Below the pieces are notes generated by a model, which was given only the letters and a program-made list of their open reading frames with translations, did no database searches and was not told the origin of the DNA. Shown in pieces: positions 27,322 through 36,743 of a stretch of DNA of 54,162 nucleotides. The stretch's first letter is position 1. Every line of letters begins with the position of its first letter. Made by a program: the position numbers and the translations under genes. The stretch is from Methylococcaceae bacterium (GTDB taxonomy: Bacteria; Pseudomonadota; Gammaproteobacteria; Methylococcales; Methylomonadaceae). The stretch lies in assembly GCA_006844585.1 (NCBI GenBank), contig SPJM01000251.1:1-54162 (forward strand). Reading direction: 5' to 3'.

Positions 27322-28329
27322 ATGAACAATAAATTAACTTGGGGTATTTTAGGCGCCGCGAGGATTAACCAAAAACTAATGCCGGCTATTATTTCTGCAA
27401 AAAATAGCGAATTGCTGGCGATAGCAAGCCGAAGACCCGGCGCAGCCCTTTCGACTATACAGCAATATGCGCCTGATCATCAGAATATCCAAGCGTATGA
27501 TAATTTGGAAGAATTGTTACAAAATCCGCAAATTCAGGCCATTTATTTACCGATGGCCAATGATGAGCATGCGGAATGGGCGTTAAAAGCGATTGAACAT
27601 GGCAAACATGTGCTATGCGAAAAGCCTATGGCCTTAAAAGTTGCCGACATTGAGGCGATAGAACAGGCGGCGATGCTTAAAAACCTGAAAGTTATGGAAG
27701 GTTTTATGTATCGTCAGCATAGTCAACACGCAAGAGTCAAAGAAATTATTAATGCCGGCATTATTGGCGACATTCGCTCAGTAAGGAGTTGTTTTTCGTT
27801 TATGATGCAGCCTGCCAGGCTTTATCGATTGGAAAAAGATATTGATCATGGCGGCGGTGCGATGTGGGATATTGGTTGTTATGCCATTCACACGATTAGA
27901 ATGTTTTTTGATCAATTGCCGCAGTCAGTTACGGCGATGGCTAAAATCACTGGAAACGGTTCGGACATCAGTCAATCGGGTATTTTGGATTTCGGCGACG
28001 GACGATTTGCCAACTTTGATTTTAGTTTTGAAAGAAGCCGACGCGCTGAATATGAAATCATTGGGACTAAGGGTGGTATTAAATGTCATAATGTTTGGGA
28101 AATGCCGGGTCAAACGCCGGTTATTTCTTGGTGGACTGAAGCCGGTCAACAATGCGAAGAAAAACTACCGTCGGCTGATCATTTTTGTTTGGAAATTGAA
28201 CATTTCGCCGATTGCGTTTTAAATGACGCCCCTCCCCTATTATCATTTGAAGATGCTAAACAGAATTGTAAAGTCATTGTCGCTGCTTTAGAATCTGTAA
28301 AAACCGGTCAGAAGATTAATATTAGTTAA
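27322..28329 (+). CDS. Gfo/Idh/MocA-family oxidoreductase
   Basis: A 335-residue NAD(P)-dependent dehydrogenase. The start is placed at ATG 27322, which has AGG eight bases upstream and begins MNNKLTWGILGAARIN; a GTG six codons earlier is less likely. The nucleotide motif is GILGAARIN, and the family lysine lies in HVLCEKPMAL. The C-terminal domain has GGGAMWDIGCYAIH. Members act on sugars, inositols or bile pigments; the substrate cannot be decided. An intrinsic terminator follows. Confidence 0.85.
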   Translation: MNNKLTWGILGAARINQKLMPAIISAKNSELLAIASRRPGAALSTIQQYAPDHQNIQAYDNLEELLQNPQIQAIYLPMANDEHAEWALKAIEHGKHVLCEKPMALKVADIEAIEQAAMLKNLKVMEGFMYRQHSQHARVKEIINAGIIGDIRSVRSCFSFMMQPARLYRLEKDIDHGGGAMWDIGCYAIHTIRMFFDQLPQSVTAMAKITGNGSDISQSGILDFGDGRFANFDFSFERSRRAEYEIIGTKGGIKCHNVWEMPGQTPVISWWTEAGQQCEEKLPSADHFCLEIEHFADCVLNDAPPLLSFEDAKQNCKVIVAALESVKTGQKINIS

Positions 28330-28345
28330 ACAATGCTCATAATAG

Positions 28346-28383
28346 CACTCTGACAACATAGCATAATGCTGTCAGAGTGTTTT
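28346..28383 (+). terminator. Intrinsic terminator after the Gfo/Idh/MocA gene
   Basis: Stem CACTCTGACA (28346-28355) pairs perfectly with TGTCAGAGTG (28370-28379), the loop holds a smaller AGCAT/ATGCT pairing, and TTTT follows. Confidence 0.88.
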
Positions 28384-28401
28384 AAGCGTATTTCGAAACG
28401 C

Positions 28402-28866
28402 TTATAAACTTTTGACTTTATCCAGCATCTCCTGAGCATGGCCTTCAGGAGTCACGCCATAAAGCGCTTCAATTAACACACCTTGTTTGTCGATCACGAA
28501 AGTAGAGCGGACAATTTTCATTTTTTTTACGCCGTCTTTCTCAACTTCCTGCCAAACGCCATAATTTTCGCACAGTTTCCCTTCCGTATCCGCTAATAAT
28601 TCAACTTGTAGATTATATTTATTGATAAAATCGACATGGCTGGCGCAATTATCTTTGCTGACCCCAATTACAACGGTATCCGCCTTCGAAAATTCCTCTG
28701 CCAATCCGGTAAATTCATTGGCCTCAATAGTACAGCCCGGCGTATCGTCTTTGGGATAAAAATAAAGCACGACATTCTTTTCGCCTGAAAAGTCAGTTAA
28801 TGAAACTAGCTTATCATTTTGGTTATTGGCTTTAAAGAAAGGCGCATTCTCATTTTGATTTAACAT
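28402..28866 (-). CDS. bcp: Thioredoxin-dependent peroxiredoxin, Bcp type
   Basis: A 154-residue cytoplasmic peroxiredoxin that reduces hydrogen peroxide and organic peroxides. The peroxidatic Cys is in DDTPGCTIEANEF (about residue 45). The resolving Cys five residues later, present in the E. coli protein, is Asn here; another Cys (in KDNCASH or KLCENYG) may take its place, or the enzyme works by a one-Cys route. GGGAGA six bases upstream supports the start. Confidence 0.93.
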   Translation of the reverse strand: MLNQNENAPFFKANNQNDKLVSLTDFSGEKNVVLYFYPKDDTPGCTIEANEFTGLAEEFSKADTVVIGVSKDNCASHVDFINKYNLQVELLADTEGKLCENYGVWQEVEKDGVKKMKIVRSTFVIDKQGVLIEALYGVTPEGHAQEMLDKVKSL

Positions 28867-28979
28867 TTGTTTCTCCCTTTTTTAATCTTTGGACATGATC
28901 AATGGAGATATAGTTATACCATAGATAAAAAATACTAAAACCCTTTAAAATTTAATGTAAAGTATTTGCACCTCGCGCC

Positions 28980-30680
28980 TTATACGTGATTTTTAACCCA
29001 ATCAATCAAGTAATTATTTTTTCCGGACTTTTTTATTTTATACATTGCATCATCGGCTATATGGATGAGCTGATTTACCTCAACCGGTTCCCCTTGGTAA
29101 ATAGCAATGCCGATACTGCAACCAATTTGGATTTCATTTCCATTGATGAAAAAAGTATCTGAAATCTTTTCAATAACGCCTGAAGCTATTTTATTCACAA
29201 TATCTATTTGATGGATTTCGTGTAATAAAATAACAAATTCATCCCCTCCGTAACGCCCGACAATATCCGTTATTCTCACTGTTTGTAATAATCTTTGACT
29301 CACATGCACCAGTAATTGATCGCCAACTTTATGACCAAAATTATCATTAATGGCTTTAAAACCATCCAGGTCAAGAAAAAATAAAGCGCAAACCTCTGTG
29401 CGTCGCTTGTTCATTTCAATGACCATCTGTAGCCGATCATTAAACAAAGCGCGGTTTGGTATTTTAGTTAAACTGTCATAATTCGCCATTCGACGCATAC
29501 GTTCTTCAGCTTGCTTTCTTACCTCAATTTCTTTTGACAAATCCCGAGTTCGCAGTTCGACCGTTCTTTCCAAATGTTCATTAGATTCTTTCAAAGCGAT
29601 ACGCGCTTGCCTATGCCTTAGGCTGATGATGGCTAAACGCCAACTCACCACAATCAAGATCAATAATAGCGGGATGCCCATTAATGAAAATCGATTCAGC
29701 ATTTTGCCTTGAATATCGTTTAAAGCCTTTTTATCAATCACTGAAATGACTTTCCAGGTTACTTCAGGCTGATGGTTGTTCGGGTCTATAAACGATTTAA
29801 TTGAATAATTTTTGTTAGTCGAGTCGGTTATAGGGCTAATTGTCGCATAAGATAAAATCATATTTTGACTATGCAGCTGACCATATTGTTTTGCTGAAAC
29901 AATTGACCAAAACTCCGGATAATATTTACCGAAACGTTCGTCATTGCCATACATGAACCCCCAGGTTTTTTGTGGATCAGGGTGATGCAACCAGTATCCC
30001 AAGGAATTTAATAATCTTAATGAGTGGTTAACGCCATTATTAACCGAGGTTAATTTGTTTAATAAATTTTGTCCTCGATAATTAAGAAATAGAAGACCCA
30101 ATTTACGTCCATCAGGAGAAAAAATCGGCGTACCCAATCGCATGACTGGTTGAATCGGTAATTCAATTTTTCCATGCTCAACATTAAGATCAAGCGGCGA
30201 GATATATATTTCACCGTGCTCCAAATCCAAGGCTTGTTGAAAATAATAACGATTTTGTTTGTTTTGTAGTTGCTCTTGCGATACAACCGTGGCCTCAGGA
30301 AACCGGTAGTTTATCCTTAGCAATTCTTGTCCGCTTAAATCAATAAATCGCAATTGATCATAAAAAGTAGTTTCGGCGACATAATGCTTTAAAATTTTAA
30401 TCAAACGAGGATTCTTTTGTTCATTCAGGCGATCAACTTCATATTCCTCTAAAATTCCTTTAATCGTCATTAGATCCATTAACCGCTCACTCAAAATATC
30501 GTTAAGCTGATTTTTTGCGAATTCAACATTTGCTAACTCTTTAATTTTAAAATCGCTTAAGATATTTTGATTCGCTAAATAAAAGCCAAAAATAAATAAA
30601 GCGATACTCGGTAGCCACCACATTAAAATAATGCGAAAAATTCTTCGTATCATGGCCGAAGAAAATAAAATATCATTCAT
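28980..30680 (-). CDS. Membrane diguanylate cyclase with periplasmic sensor
   Basis: A 566-residue protein with membrane helices at about 12-31 and 330-350 flanking a periplasmic sensor region of about 300 residues that looks like a Cache-type domain. A coiled linker leads to a C-terminal GGDEF domain with the intact motif RYGGDEFVIL. RITD five residues ahead is an intact RxxD inhibitory site, so cyclic di-GMP should feed back on the enzyme, unlike the cyclase at 25339-26376. It is divergent from rarA. Confidence 0.9.
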   Translation of the reverse strand: MNDILFSSAMIRRIFRIILMWWLPSIALFIFGFYLANQNILSDFKIKELANVEFAKNQLNDILSERLMDLMTIKGILEEYEVDRLNEQKNPRLIKILKHYVAETTFYDQLRFIDLSGQELLRINYRFPEATVVSQEQLQNKQNRYYFQQALDLEHGEIYISPLDLNVEHGKIELPIQPVMRLGTPIFSPDGRKLGLLFLNYRGQNLLNKLTSVNNGVNHSLRLLNSLGYWLHHPDPQKTWGFMYGNDERFGKYYPEFWSIVSAKQYGQLHSQNMILSYATISPITDSTNKNYSIKSFIDPNNHQPEVTWKVISVIDKKALNDIQGKMLNRFSLMGIPLLLILIVVSWRLAIISLRHRQARIALKESNEHLERTVELRTRDLSKEIEVRKQAEERMRRMANYDSLTKIPNRALFNDRLQMVIEMNKRRTEVCALFFLDLDGFKAINDNFGHKVGDQLLVHVSQRLLQTVRITDIVGRYGGDEFVILLHEIHQIDIVNKIASGVIEKISDTFFINGNEIQIGCSIGIAIYQGEPVEVNQLIHIADDAMYKIKKSGKNNYLIDWVKNHV

Positions 30681-30992
30681 AAAATTTAATGGGCGTCGCC
30701 TGAATTTTGCCTTTTTTGAATCAAATAGGCTTATTTTTAAAATAACAATACTACTTTAATCAATTTTTCAGATTTTTGCCACTCTGTTAAATAGTAGGTT
30801 AGCATAAACTCCCCTGTAGGATGTTGGTCTAAATCTATATCGGCAAAAATTTACAGAAATTTAATTCAAAAGACAGCTTTAATTCAGTTATGGTATTGTT
30901 TCAAAACTGGAGTTTTGTAAAAAATTTGTTAAAATGCAATTACTTAGTTGAATCCCGCCTATGCATTTCTCTTCTCTTTATTTCTTTTTATT

Positions 30993-32318
30993 ATGACTGA
31001 TTTATTCGATAAGGTAGACCCCGGTTTTTCCCCTTTAGCATCCCGTATGCGTCCGAATAATTTAGAACAGTTTATTGGACAGCAACATTTGCTGGAGCCG
31101 GGGAAACCGTTACGCATATCAATTGAAAATGGTCATTTGCATTCATTAATTTTCTGGGGGCCGCCGGGCGTCGGGAAAACGACATTAGCTAAAATATTGG
31201 CTCAATCATCCGGTTCTCATTTTGTTGAACTTTCCGCAGTTTTGGCCGGGGTTAAGGAAATTCGCGCCGCAGTCAATGAAGCGAAAAATATGAAGACGGC
31301 TCGCGGATTAGATACTATTTTATTTATTGATGAGATTCACCGGTTTTCTAAAAGCCAACAGGATTCTTTATTGGCGCCGATAGAAGAAGGCTCGGTTATT
31401 CTTTTCGGAGCGACAACGGAAAATCCTTCATTTGAGCTAAACAACGCCTTACTATCCCGGTTACGCGTTTATGTCTTAAGATCTCTGGAATACCAAGATT
31501 TAAGACAAATGTTACTTAACGCCTTGAATAATACTGAAAAAGGTCTGGGTTTTCAAAACCTGGATATTAACGAAGAACTCCTCGATTTAATTGCCAAGTC
31601 GGCTGATGGCGACGCCAGACGCTGCTTAAATATATTGCAAATTTGCGCGGATTTATCCGTTCAGCAAAACGACCGTTCAACCGTAACCACTGAAATTCTT
31701 AATGAGGTGCTGCAAGGTCAATTAAATCGTTTTGATAAACGCGGCGATATGTTTTATGAGCAAATATCCGCATTGCATAAATCGGTTCGCGGAACTAATC
31801 CGGATGGCGCATTGTATTGGTTTTGTCGAATGATAGACGGCGGATGCGATCCTTTATATATTGCCAGAAGGTTGGTTCGTATGGCGACGGAAGATATTGG
31901 CAACGCTGACCCAAGAGGTTTGCAGGTAGCCACTGATGCGGCGCATGCCTATGAACGTTTAGGCTCTCCCGAAGGCGAACTGGCTTTAGCCCAAGCGGTT
32001 GTTTATTTAGCCTGCGCGCCGAAAAGCAATGCCGTATACAACGCCTATAAAGCGGCTATGGCTGAAGCAAAAGCCAGCGGTTCGCTAGATGTGCCGATCC
32101 ATTTAAAAAATGCGCCCACCCAACTAATGTCCGAGCTGGGCTATGGGAAAGATTATCGTTATGCGCATAATGAGGAAAATGCATATGCCGCCGGAGAAAG
32201 CTATTTACCGGAAGCTTTGCAAGACAGTCAATATTACTTTCCAGTTGAACGAGGTTTGGAAATAAAGATAAAACAGAAACTTGAAGCTTTGAAAGCGATA
32301 GATCGAGAAATCAAATGA
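30993..32318 (+). CDS. rarA: Replication-associated recombination ATPase RarA
   Basis: A 441-residue AAA+ clamp-loader-like ATPase acting at stalled replication forks. Walker A (GPPGVGKTT), Walker B (ILFIDEIHRF) and sensor ATTENPSFE are present, followed by the C-terminal tetramerisation domain (MIDGGCDPLYIARRLVRMA, then AYERLG and LACAPKSNAVY). The start is taken at ATG 30993 because the protein then begins MTDLFDKVDPGFSPLASRMRP like other RarA proteins; fifteen extra codons upstream look non-coding and start with TTG. Confidence 0.95.
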   Translation: MTDLFDKVDPGFSPLASRMRPNNLEQFIGQQHLLEPGKPLRISIENGHLHSLIFWGPPGVGKTTLAKILAQSSGSHFVELSAVLAGVKEIRAAVNEAKNMKTARGLDTILFIDEIHRFSKSQQDSLLAPIEEGSVILFGATTENPSFELNNALLSRLRVYVLRSLEYQDLRQMLLNALNNTEKGLGFQNLDINEELLDLIAKSADGDARRCLNILQICADLSVQQNDRSTVTTEILNEVLQGQLNRFDKRGDMFYEQISALHKSVRGTNPDGALYWFCRMIDGGCDPLYIARRLVRMATEDIGNADPRGLQVATDAAHAYERLGSPEGELALAQAVVYLACAPKSNAVYNAYKAAMAEAKASGSLDVPIHLKNAPTQLMSELGYGKDYRYAHNEENAYAAGESYLPEALQDSQYYFPVERGLEIKIKQKLEALKAIDREIK

Positions 32319-32321
32319 AGC

Positions 32322-32475
32322 GTGGTGCGCAGAGCGCACCCTACAATATTGAACTTCTAGCAAGGTAAGCGCAATGCTGCTTACCTTGGTCAATGAACTG
32401 AATTTTCATATGCTTCATGCCGTCAAAGACAGACTAAAGTCTGTCCTACCTTGGTAGGTCGGACTTTAGTCCGAC
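32322..32475. repeat. Cluster of palindromic hairpins between rarA and the Hsp70 gene
   Basis: Several inverted repeats in 154 bp: GGTGCGC-aga-GCGCACC (32324-32340), AAGGTAAGC...GCTTACCTT (32362-32387), GACAGACTAAAGTCTGTC (32428-32445), CTACC-tt-GGTAG (32446-32457) and GTCGGACTTTAGTCCGAC (32458-32475). The last three abut each other, and the outer two are similar in sequence. They resemble REP/BIME-type intergenic repeats and lie between convergent genes, where they may also help stop transcription. Confidence 0.75.
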
Positions 32476-32519
32476 ACTTTAGGGCGCTGAGGGTTTTATA
32501 AAAATCACGTTCCTTAGCA

Positions 32520-34631
32520 TCAGACTATTTCAGCCTCTTCCTCCCCTGCCCTCACGTCAAATTCAATTTTCCAACGTGACTGGTCTTGTTTGGAAATCGC
32601 ATGTAATTCCAAAGTGCCGACTTCGGTAACAGCCGCCGATAAATGCACCGGTACAATTTCACCGTTTTTGCGCCCTTCTTCAGACAAGGTGATTTCTATT
32701 TCATCCAATTCTTCCAACTCGTCATCATTCCAGAAATCTAAGCGAGTGCCGACAGCATCCTCGCGACGGCTATTCGAGGCGAAGAATCGGAATCTGACCG
32801 GTTCGCCGATAATCAGACCGAATTCGTCTTCCGGTAATTGCTCCTCGGTTCCTTCTTCCATACCGAATGGGGCGATACATAAAGCCTCAATCTCTGGCGG
32901 CATGCCCGGCACAGCCGGCATTGCGCTTTCCACGCCGACATAATAGGAAGCTGCAGTGCCGCCGCGAATTCTCACGCCTTGGCCCTTACGCACATAACCG
33001 TAATAAGCAGCGCCTCTGGCGACCGCTAAATCCAAGTCAGCGCCGGATAATAAACGGGCTTCCGGAGCGTCTTCTGATTGCAGCCAAGAGTTCAACACTT
33101 TCATCAAGCGTTCAGCCAAAGTTTCAGCTTTCAAAACCCCGCCATTAAAAAGCACCGCTGAAGGATGCAGGAACGTTGCGTTTTCAGGTAGCTCCACGCC
33201 GTTTACATCGTCGGTGGCTGACAATTGTTTGGTTAAAAACGCTGCTAAATGACGGGTAATCCCAGCATCTTGCGCATAAGGCAAACCACTGGTGCGTAAA
33301 CCGCCACGGGTACGTGAAATCGGCATATCAGCCACTTGGGTTTCCGGCAAGAAACCTTCGACCAACACTTGGTTTAGCTCTGCACGCGTCAATTCGGTGC
33401 GTAACGAGCCGGATAATAACGACGAACCACGACTGGCGACAACCAATGGAATATTGTCAATTTCCGAATCGTTGAACAATTTTTCCTTGGCGTCTCGACA
33501 AGAGTGGGTCAATGCTTGAATCTGCCATGGCTCCAAGCGTTTTCCGCTTTCTTTTTCCAATTTGGCTTTAACCGTGTAAGCTAAGGCCAAATCCATATTA
33601 TCGCCGCCTAACAGAATATGGTCGCCGACGGCCACCCGGGTTAATTCCAAGTTACCCTCATGATCGGTCACCGCGATCAATGATAAATCGGTGGTTCCTC
33701 CGCCGACATCGACAACCAAAATAACATCTCCGGTATTAACATGATTTCGCCAATCACCGTCGCTTTTTTCAATCCAGCTATATAAAGCGGATTGCGGTTC
33801 TTCCAATAAAATCGCCTGGGTCAAACCGACAGAGCGCGCCGCCTCAACAGTCAATTCGCGCGCCGCCGGATCAAATGAAGCCGGAACGGTAATGGTTACG
33901 TCTTGTTCGGTCAGCGGAGCATCCGGAAATGCGTGTTGCCAAGCATCATACATATGCTGCAAATAAGCTTGGGTGGCGACAAACGGCGACACGCGGGCGA
34001 TTTCTTCCGGCGCATCAGCGGGCAATATTGCCTCTTTACAATTGACGCCGGCATGACATAACCAACTTTTTGCACTGGCTACCAAGCGAATCGGCGTTTT
34101 GGACCCCATGTTACGGGCAATATCGCCCACTAAATGTTGAGGTTCCGATGTCCAGGGCAAGGCGGTGGATCCGGGAGATATTTCCGCCTCATGCGGCAAA
34201 TAGAGAAATGACGGTAATTGTTTTTTATCTTCGACTTCACCAGGTTCCGTTAATTGCGGAATTGCAACCACCTCCATGATGACTTCATCGTCGGAACGCG
34301 CTAAATCGACATAGGACAACACGCAATGAGTGGTGCCCAAATCTATGCCGACTGAATAACGAGGTCCTTCCCAGTCATCCACTTCAGTGACATTATCATC
34401 ACTTTCTGCTTGCTTAGCGCCTTCATCATCAGCAAGATCAATTTCCGACTCAGTTTCATCAATAATTTCAACTTCGCTTTCAACAAGCTCTTCCGTCTCT
34501 TGTTCGGCCTCTACTGGCTCTTCGACATCGCTGCTTACATCTTCCGGCGAGTTATCTTGCTCTACCGATTCATTATTTTCCTTGTCTGTTTCATCCTTTT
34601 TCATAATGTGCCCGAATAATCCACCCTTCAT
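32520..34631 (-). CDS. Hsp70-family ATPase with acidic N-terminal extension
   Basis: A 703-residue Hsp70 relative, distinct from DnaK. Residues 11-88 are very acidic (35 of 78 are Asp or Glu) and probably disordered. The ATPase fold follows: phosphate-1 GIDLGTTH (95-102), phosphate-2 VVDVGGGTTD (306-315), GDHILLGGDNMD (337-348), adenosine-binding FNGGVLKA (495-502) and VARGAAYYG (537-545). The C-terminal 150 residues are beta-rich and do not resemble the DnaK peptide-binding domain. GGAGGT precedes the start, which overlaps the stop of the DUF2760 gene as ATGA, so the two are translationally coupled. It may act as a chaperone-like ATPase with a special partner rather than a general folding factor. 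Confidence 0.85.
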   Translation of the reverse strand: MKGGLFGHIMKKDETDKENNESVEQDNSPEDVSSDVEEPVEAEQETEELVESEVEIIDETESEIDLADDEGAKQAESDDNVTEVDDWEGPRYSVGIDLGTTHCVLSYVDLARSDDEVIMEVVAIPQLTEPGEVEDKKQLPSFLYLPHEAEISPGSTALPWTSEPQHLVGDIARNMGSKTPIRLVASAKSWLCHAGVNCKEAILPADAPEEIARVSPFVATQAYLQHMYDAWQHAFPDAPLTEQDVTITVPASFDPAARELTVEAARSVGLTQAILLEEPQSALYSWIEKSDGDWRNHVNTGDVILVVDVGGGTTDLSLIAVTDHEGNLELTRVAVGDHILLGGDNMDLALAYTVKAKLEKESGKRLEPWQIQALTHSCRDAKEKLFNDSEIDNIPLVVASRGSSLLSGSLRTELTRAELNQVLVEGFLPETQVADMPISRTRGGLRTSGLPYAQDAGITRHLAAFLTKQLSATDDVNGVELPENATFLHPSAVLFNGGVLKAETLAERLMKVLNSWLQSEDAPEARLLSGADLDLAVARGAAYYGYVRKGQGVRIRGGTAASYYVGVESAMPAVPGMPPEIEALCIAPFGMEEGTEEQLPEDEFGLIIGEPVRFRFFASNSRREDAVGTRLDFWNDDELEELDEIEITLSEEGRKNGEIVPVHLSAAVTEVGTLELHAISKQDQSRWKIEFDVRAGEEEAEIV

Positions 34632-35311
34632 AGTTCCACCTCCGCAGCTGCAATGATTTTAGCGTTATGACCTTCGGTTAATTTAGGCAGGTTCAATTCA
34701 GTGACTTGCCAACCTTTATGAATTAATGTGCCGGAGAAAGGAGCGTCACCGACAATATTACCCGTCAAACGCACCGTTCTGGCGTCAAAACCTTTTTCAA
34801 GTGTCAGTTTACTTCCTTCTTGTTCTTGGCGCACTGGCGCTAACTGAAAATGTTCATCGATAATTTTATTACAACCCTCATGAACAACACGGGCGGCAAT
34901 ACCCACATCGGCATCATTATAAGCGCTGATATCTTCTTCGATAAAGTCAAGAAAACGCGCGTCTTTTTGTAACAAACTCAATAACTGTAAAGCCGCGTCC
35001 GGTGTTGCTTCTTTTAAAATAACCGGTTCCGGCGCAGGCGCTTGAACGATTTTTTCTACCTCTACAATTTTTTCAACGACTTTAATTTCTGGTTCCGGTT
35101 TCTTTTGTGGTTGCTGTTGAACAGGCGGCTGTTCTAGTTGAGGTTTTACTTGTTGACGATGTTTACGGCATCGGGCGACGCTCATTAACATAATGATCAA
35201 TAAGATGATCAGCGTTAAAGCTAAAGCGACCACCGCCGCCGCCAGGCAAACATGCCATAGGTCGAATGTGGTCGGCCTTAAAGCAAGGTCTATGGTGTAT
35301 AAATTATTCAT
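34628..35311 (-). CDS. DUF2760 membrane protein
   Basis: A 227-residue protein with one transmembrane helix (about 22-47), a Pro/Gln-rich and charged linker (about 55-95), and a C-terminal DUF2760 domain (about 103-226, with ALQLLSLLQKDARFLDFIEEDI, YNDADVGIAARVVHEGC and GTLIHKGWQV). Function is not known to me. The stop overlaps the start of the 703-residue Hsp70 gene in ATGA. The pairing suggests that the DUF2760 protein ties the Hsp70 relative to the inner membrane; this is inference. Confidence 0.85.
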   Translation of the reverse strand: MNNLYTIDLALRPTTFDLWHVCLAAAVVALALTLIILLIIMLMSVARCRKHRQQVKPQLEQPPVQQQPQKKPEPEIKVVEKIVEVEKIVQAPAPEPVILKEATPDAALQLLSLLQKDARFLDFIEEDISAYNDADVGIAARVVHEGCNKIIDEHFQLAPVRQEQEGSKLTLEKGFDARTVRLTGNIVGDAPFSGTLIHKGWQVTELNLPKLTEGHNAKIIAAAEVEL

Positions 35312-35385
35312 TATTAAATTGTCAATTCAGGCGTTATAAGGTTTAACATGAATGCTTAGGCATGTGCATGAAATCTGCACAATAA

Positions 35386-35769
35386 TTAATGAGCGGCGCC
35401 GGCGGCCCGCGAAGCTTCCATAAATATTAATTGTTTTAAAACACGGCGCGTAATATCAATACGCATTTTTTTCAAATGCCTATCGGCGATAACATTCGGC
35501 ACATTATTTTTCAAATAAACCTTACGCATATCGCTTAACACCGATTCACATTGCTGGATAATTGCGTTTGTTGCGTTGCGGCTATCAATTTTAAGATAGC
35601 CTTTTTTTTGCATTTCTTGGGTCACACAGTTTTTATATTTTAACTGTGCTTGTTGAATTAATTCGATAGTTTGGTCGGAAATGGTTGTGTTGGTCCATTC
35701 ATTGGTTTCTGATTTTGCCATGACAGAAAAATGGCTTAACATCAGCACGGCTAATATAACTTTTTTCAT
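35386..35769 (-). CDS. Small exported protein, unknown
   Basis: A 127-residue protein with a clear signal peptide (MKKVILAVLMLSHFSVMA, cleaved near MAK) and a helical mature part with two Cys (KNCVTQ and QQCESV) that could form a disulfide. No family recognised. It lies between the phosphatase and DUF2760 genes in the same direction, 130 and 74 bases from its neighbours, so it may be part of the same unit but is not overlapped. Confidence 0.75.
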   Translation of the reverse strand: MKKVILAVLMLSHFSVMAKSETNEWTNTTISDQTIELIQQAQLKYKNCVTQEMQKKGYLKIDSRNATNAIIQQCESVLSDMRKVYLKNNVPNVIADRHLKKMRIDITRRVLKQLIFMEASRAAGAAH

Positions 35770-35900
35770 CTATGCTCTCTTCATTAATTTCTGAAATCTG
35801 ATGATATTCTACTGAAACACACTTGATTCAGATATAGTTATGAAATCAATTTTTTCAAGAACATGAACAAACTTTAGAGGTTTTTAGTAATAGCTGAATG

Positions 35901-36743
35901 TTATTCTACATGATTGTCGTCAACACATATTAACATCACTGTAATATTGTCTTGCCCGCCATTTTCATTGGCTTTTTCTATTAATTCATGACAAATATCA
36001 GCTAAATTATCTTTTTTTAGCGCACCCATCATTTTTTCAATTTCTTCATCTTCAACCATCGCGGTCAAACCATCGGAACAGATTAAGAAACGATCATCAG
36101 CATGTATAGGTATAATTCCAATATCCGGTTTAGGATCAGCGCCAACGCCTAATGCCTGCATAATTAAATTGGCGGACGGGCGACTGCCTTCTTGATTATT
36201 ATCTAACCAATATTGCAATAATGAATGATCTTTAGTCAGCTGTTCTAATTGTTGATCGCGAAAACGATAAATGCGACTATCGCCCACATGAAAAATGACC
36301 GCATGGTCGGGTAGTTCTGACCAAAACCAGATCCCGGCCAGAGTTGTACCCATCATATCCGAACGAAAATGATTTTGTTGTTGATTCGCGCAGATTTGAT
36401 GATGTGCCCCAAGCACTAAATCATGGGTATACTGTTTGGCTAAGTCTTTGTATTTTTCCCGAGAGCCATTTAACAGAGTCGCGGTCAGCCAATTTTTAAG
36501 TTTTTGATAAGCCCCCGGCTCGGGCTGTTGCGTTAATAACTGCAAACCGGCGGTATAGTTTTGTATCGCCATCTCACTGGCGATATCGCCATCGACATAT
36601 CCGCCCATGCCGTCAGCTAACAATGCTAAATTTAATTCAGTGGATATTCCGAAACTATCTTCATTTCTTTGTCTTTGTAAGCCGGTATCGGTCTGTGCGG
36701 CAATATGAAAACCATTTTTTAATTGTTGACTATCTTTTATCAT
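35901..36743 (-). CDS. PP2C-type Ser/Thr protein phosphatase
   Basis: A 280-residue soluble phosphatase. The metal-binding motifs of the family are present: RNED (26-29), DGMGG (44-48), GTTLAG, HVGDSRIY, ICSDGL and GGQDNITVML. It should remove phosphate from Ser/Thr on targets of the neighbouring kinase. Its start overlaps the kinase stop in ATGA, so the kinase and phosphatase are made together as a reversible switch. Confidence 0.93.
   Translation of the reverse strand: MIKDSQQLKNGFHIAAQTDTGLQRQRNEDSFGISTELNLALLADGMGGYVDGDIASEMAIQNYTAGLQLLTQQPEPGAYQKLKNWLTATLLNGSREKYKDLAKQYTHDLVLGAHHQICANQQQNHFRSDMMGTTLAGIWFWSELPDHAVIFHVGDSRIYRFRDQQLEQLTKDHSLLQYWLDNNQEGSRPSANLIMQALGVGADPKPDIGIIPIHADDRFLICSDGLTAMVEDEEIEKMMGALKKDNLADICHELIEKANENGGQDNITVMLICVDDNHVE

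Noticed and set aside
30948-30992. TTG start fifteen codons before the chosen start of rarA.
   Set aside because: The added residues are hydrophobic and have no counterpart in RarA proteins, while ATG 30993 gives the family N-terminus.
32490-32512. CTGAGGGTTTTATAAAAATC, like the inner end of the palindromic element.
   Set aside because: The terminal AGGA part is missing and no second end is present, so the match may be chance in AT-rich DNA.
34387-34656. A Ser-rich 89-codon ORF on the + strand.
   Set aside because: It is the antisense of the acidic tail of the Hsp70 gene; the runs of Ser come from reversed Asp/Glu codons.
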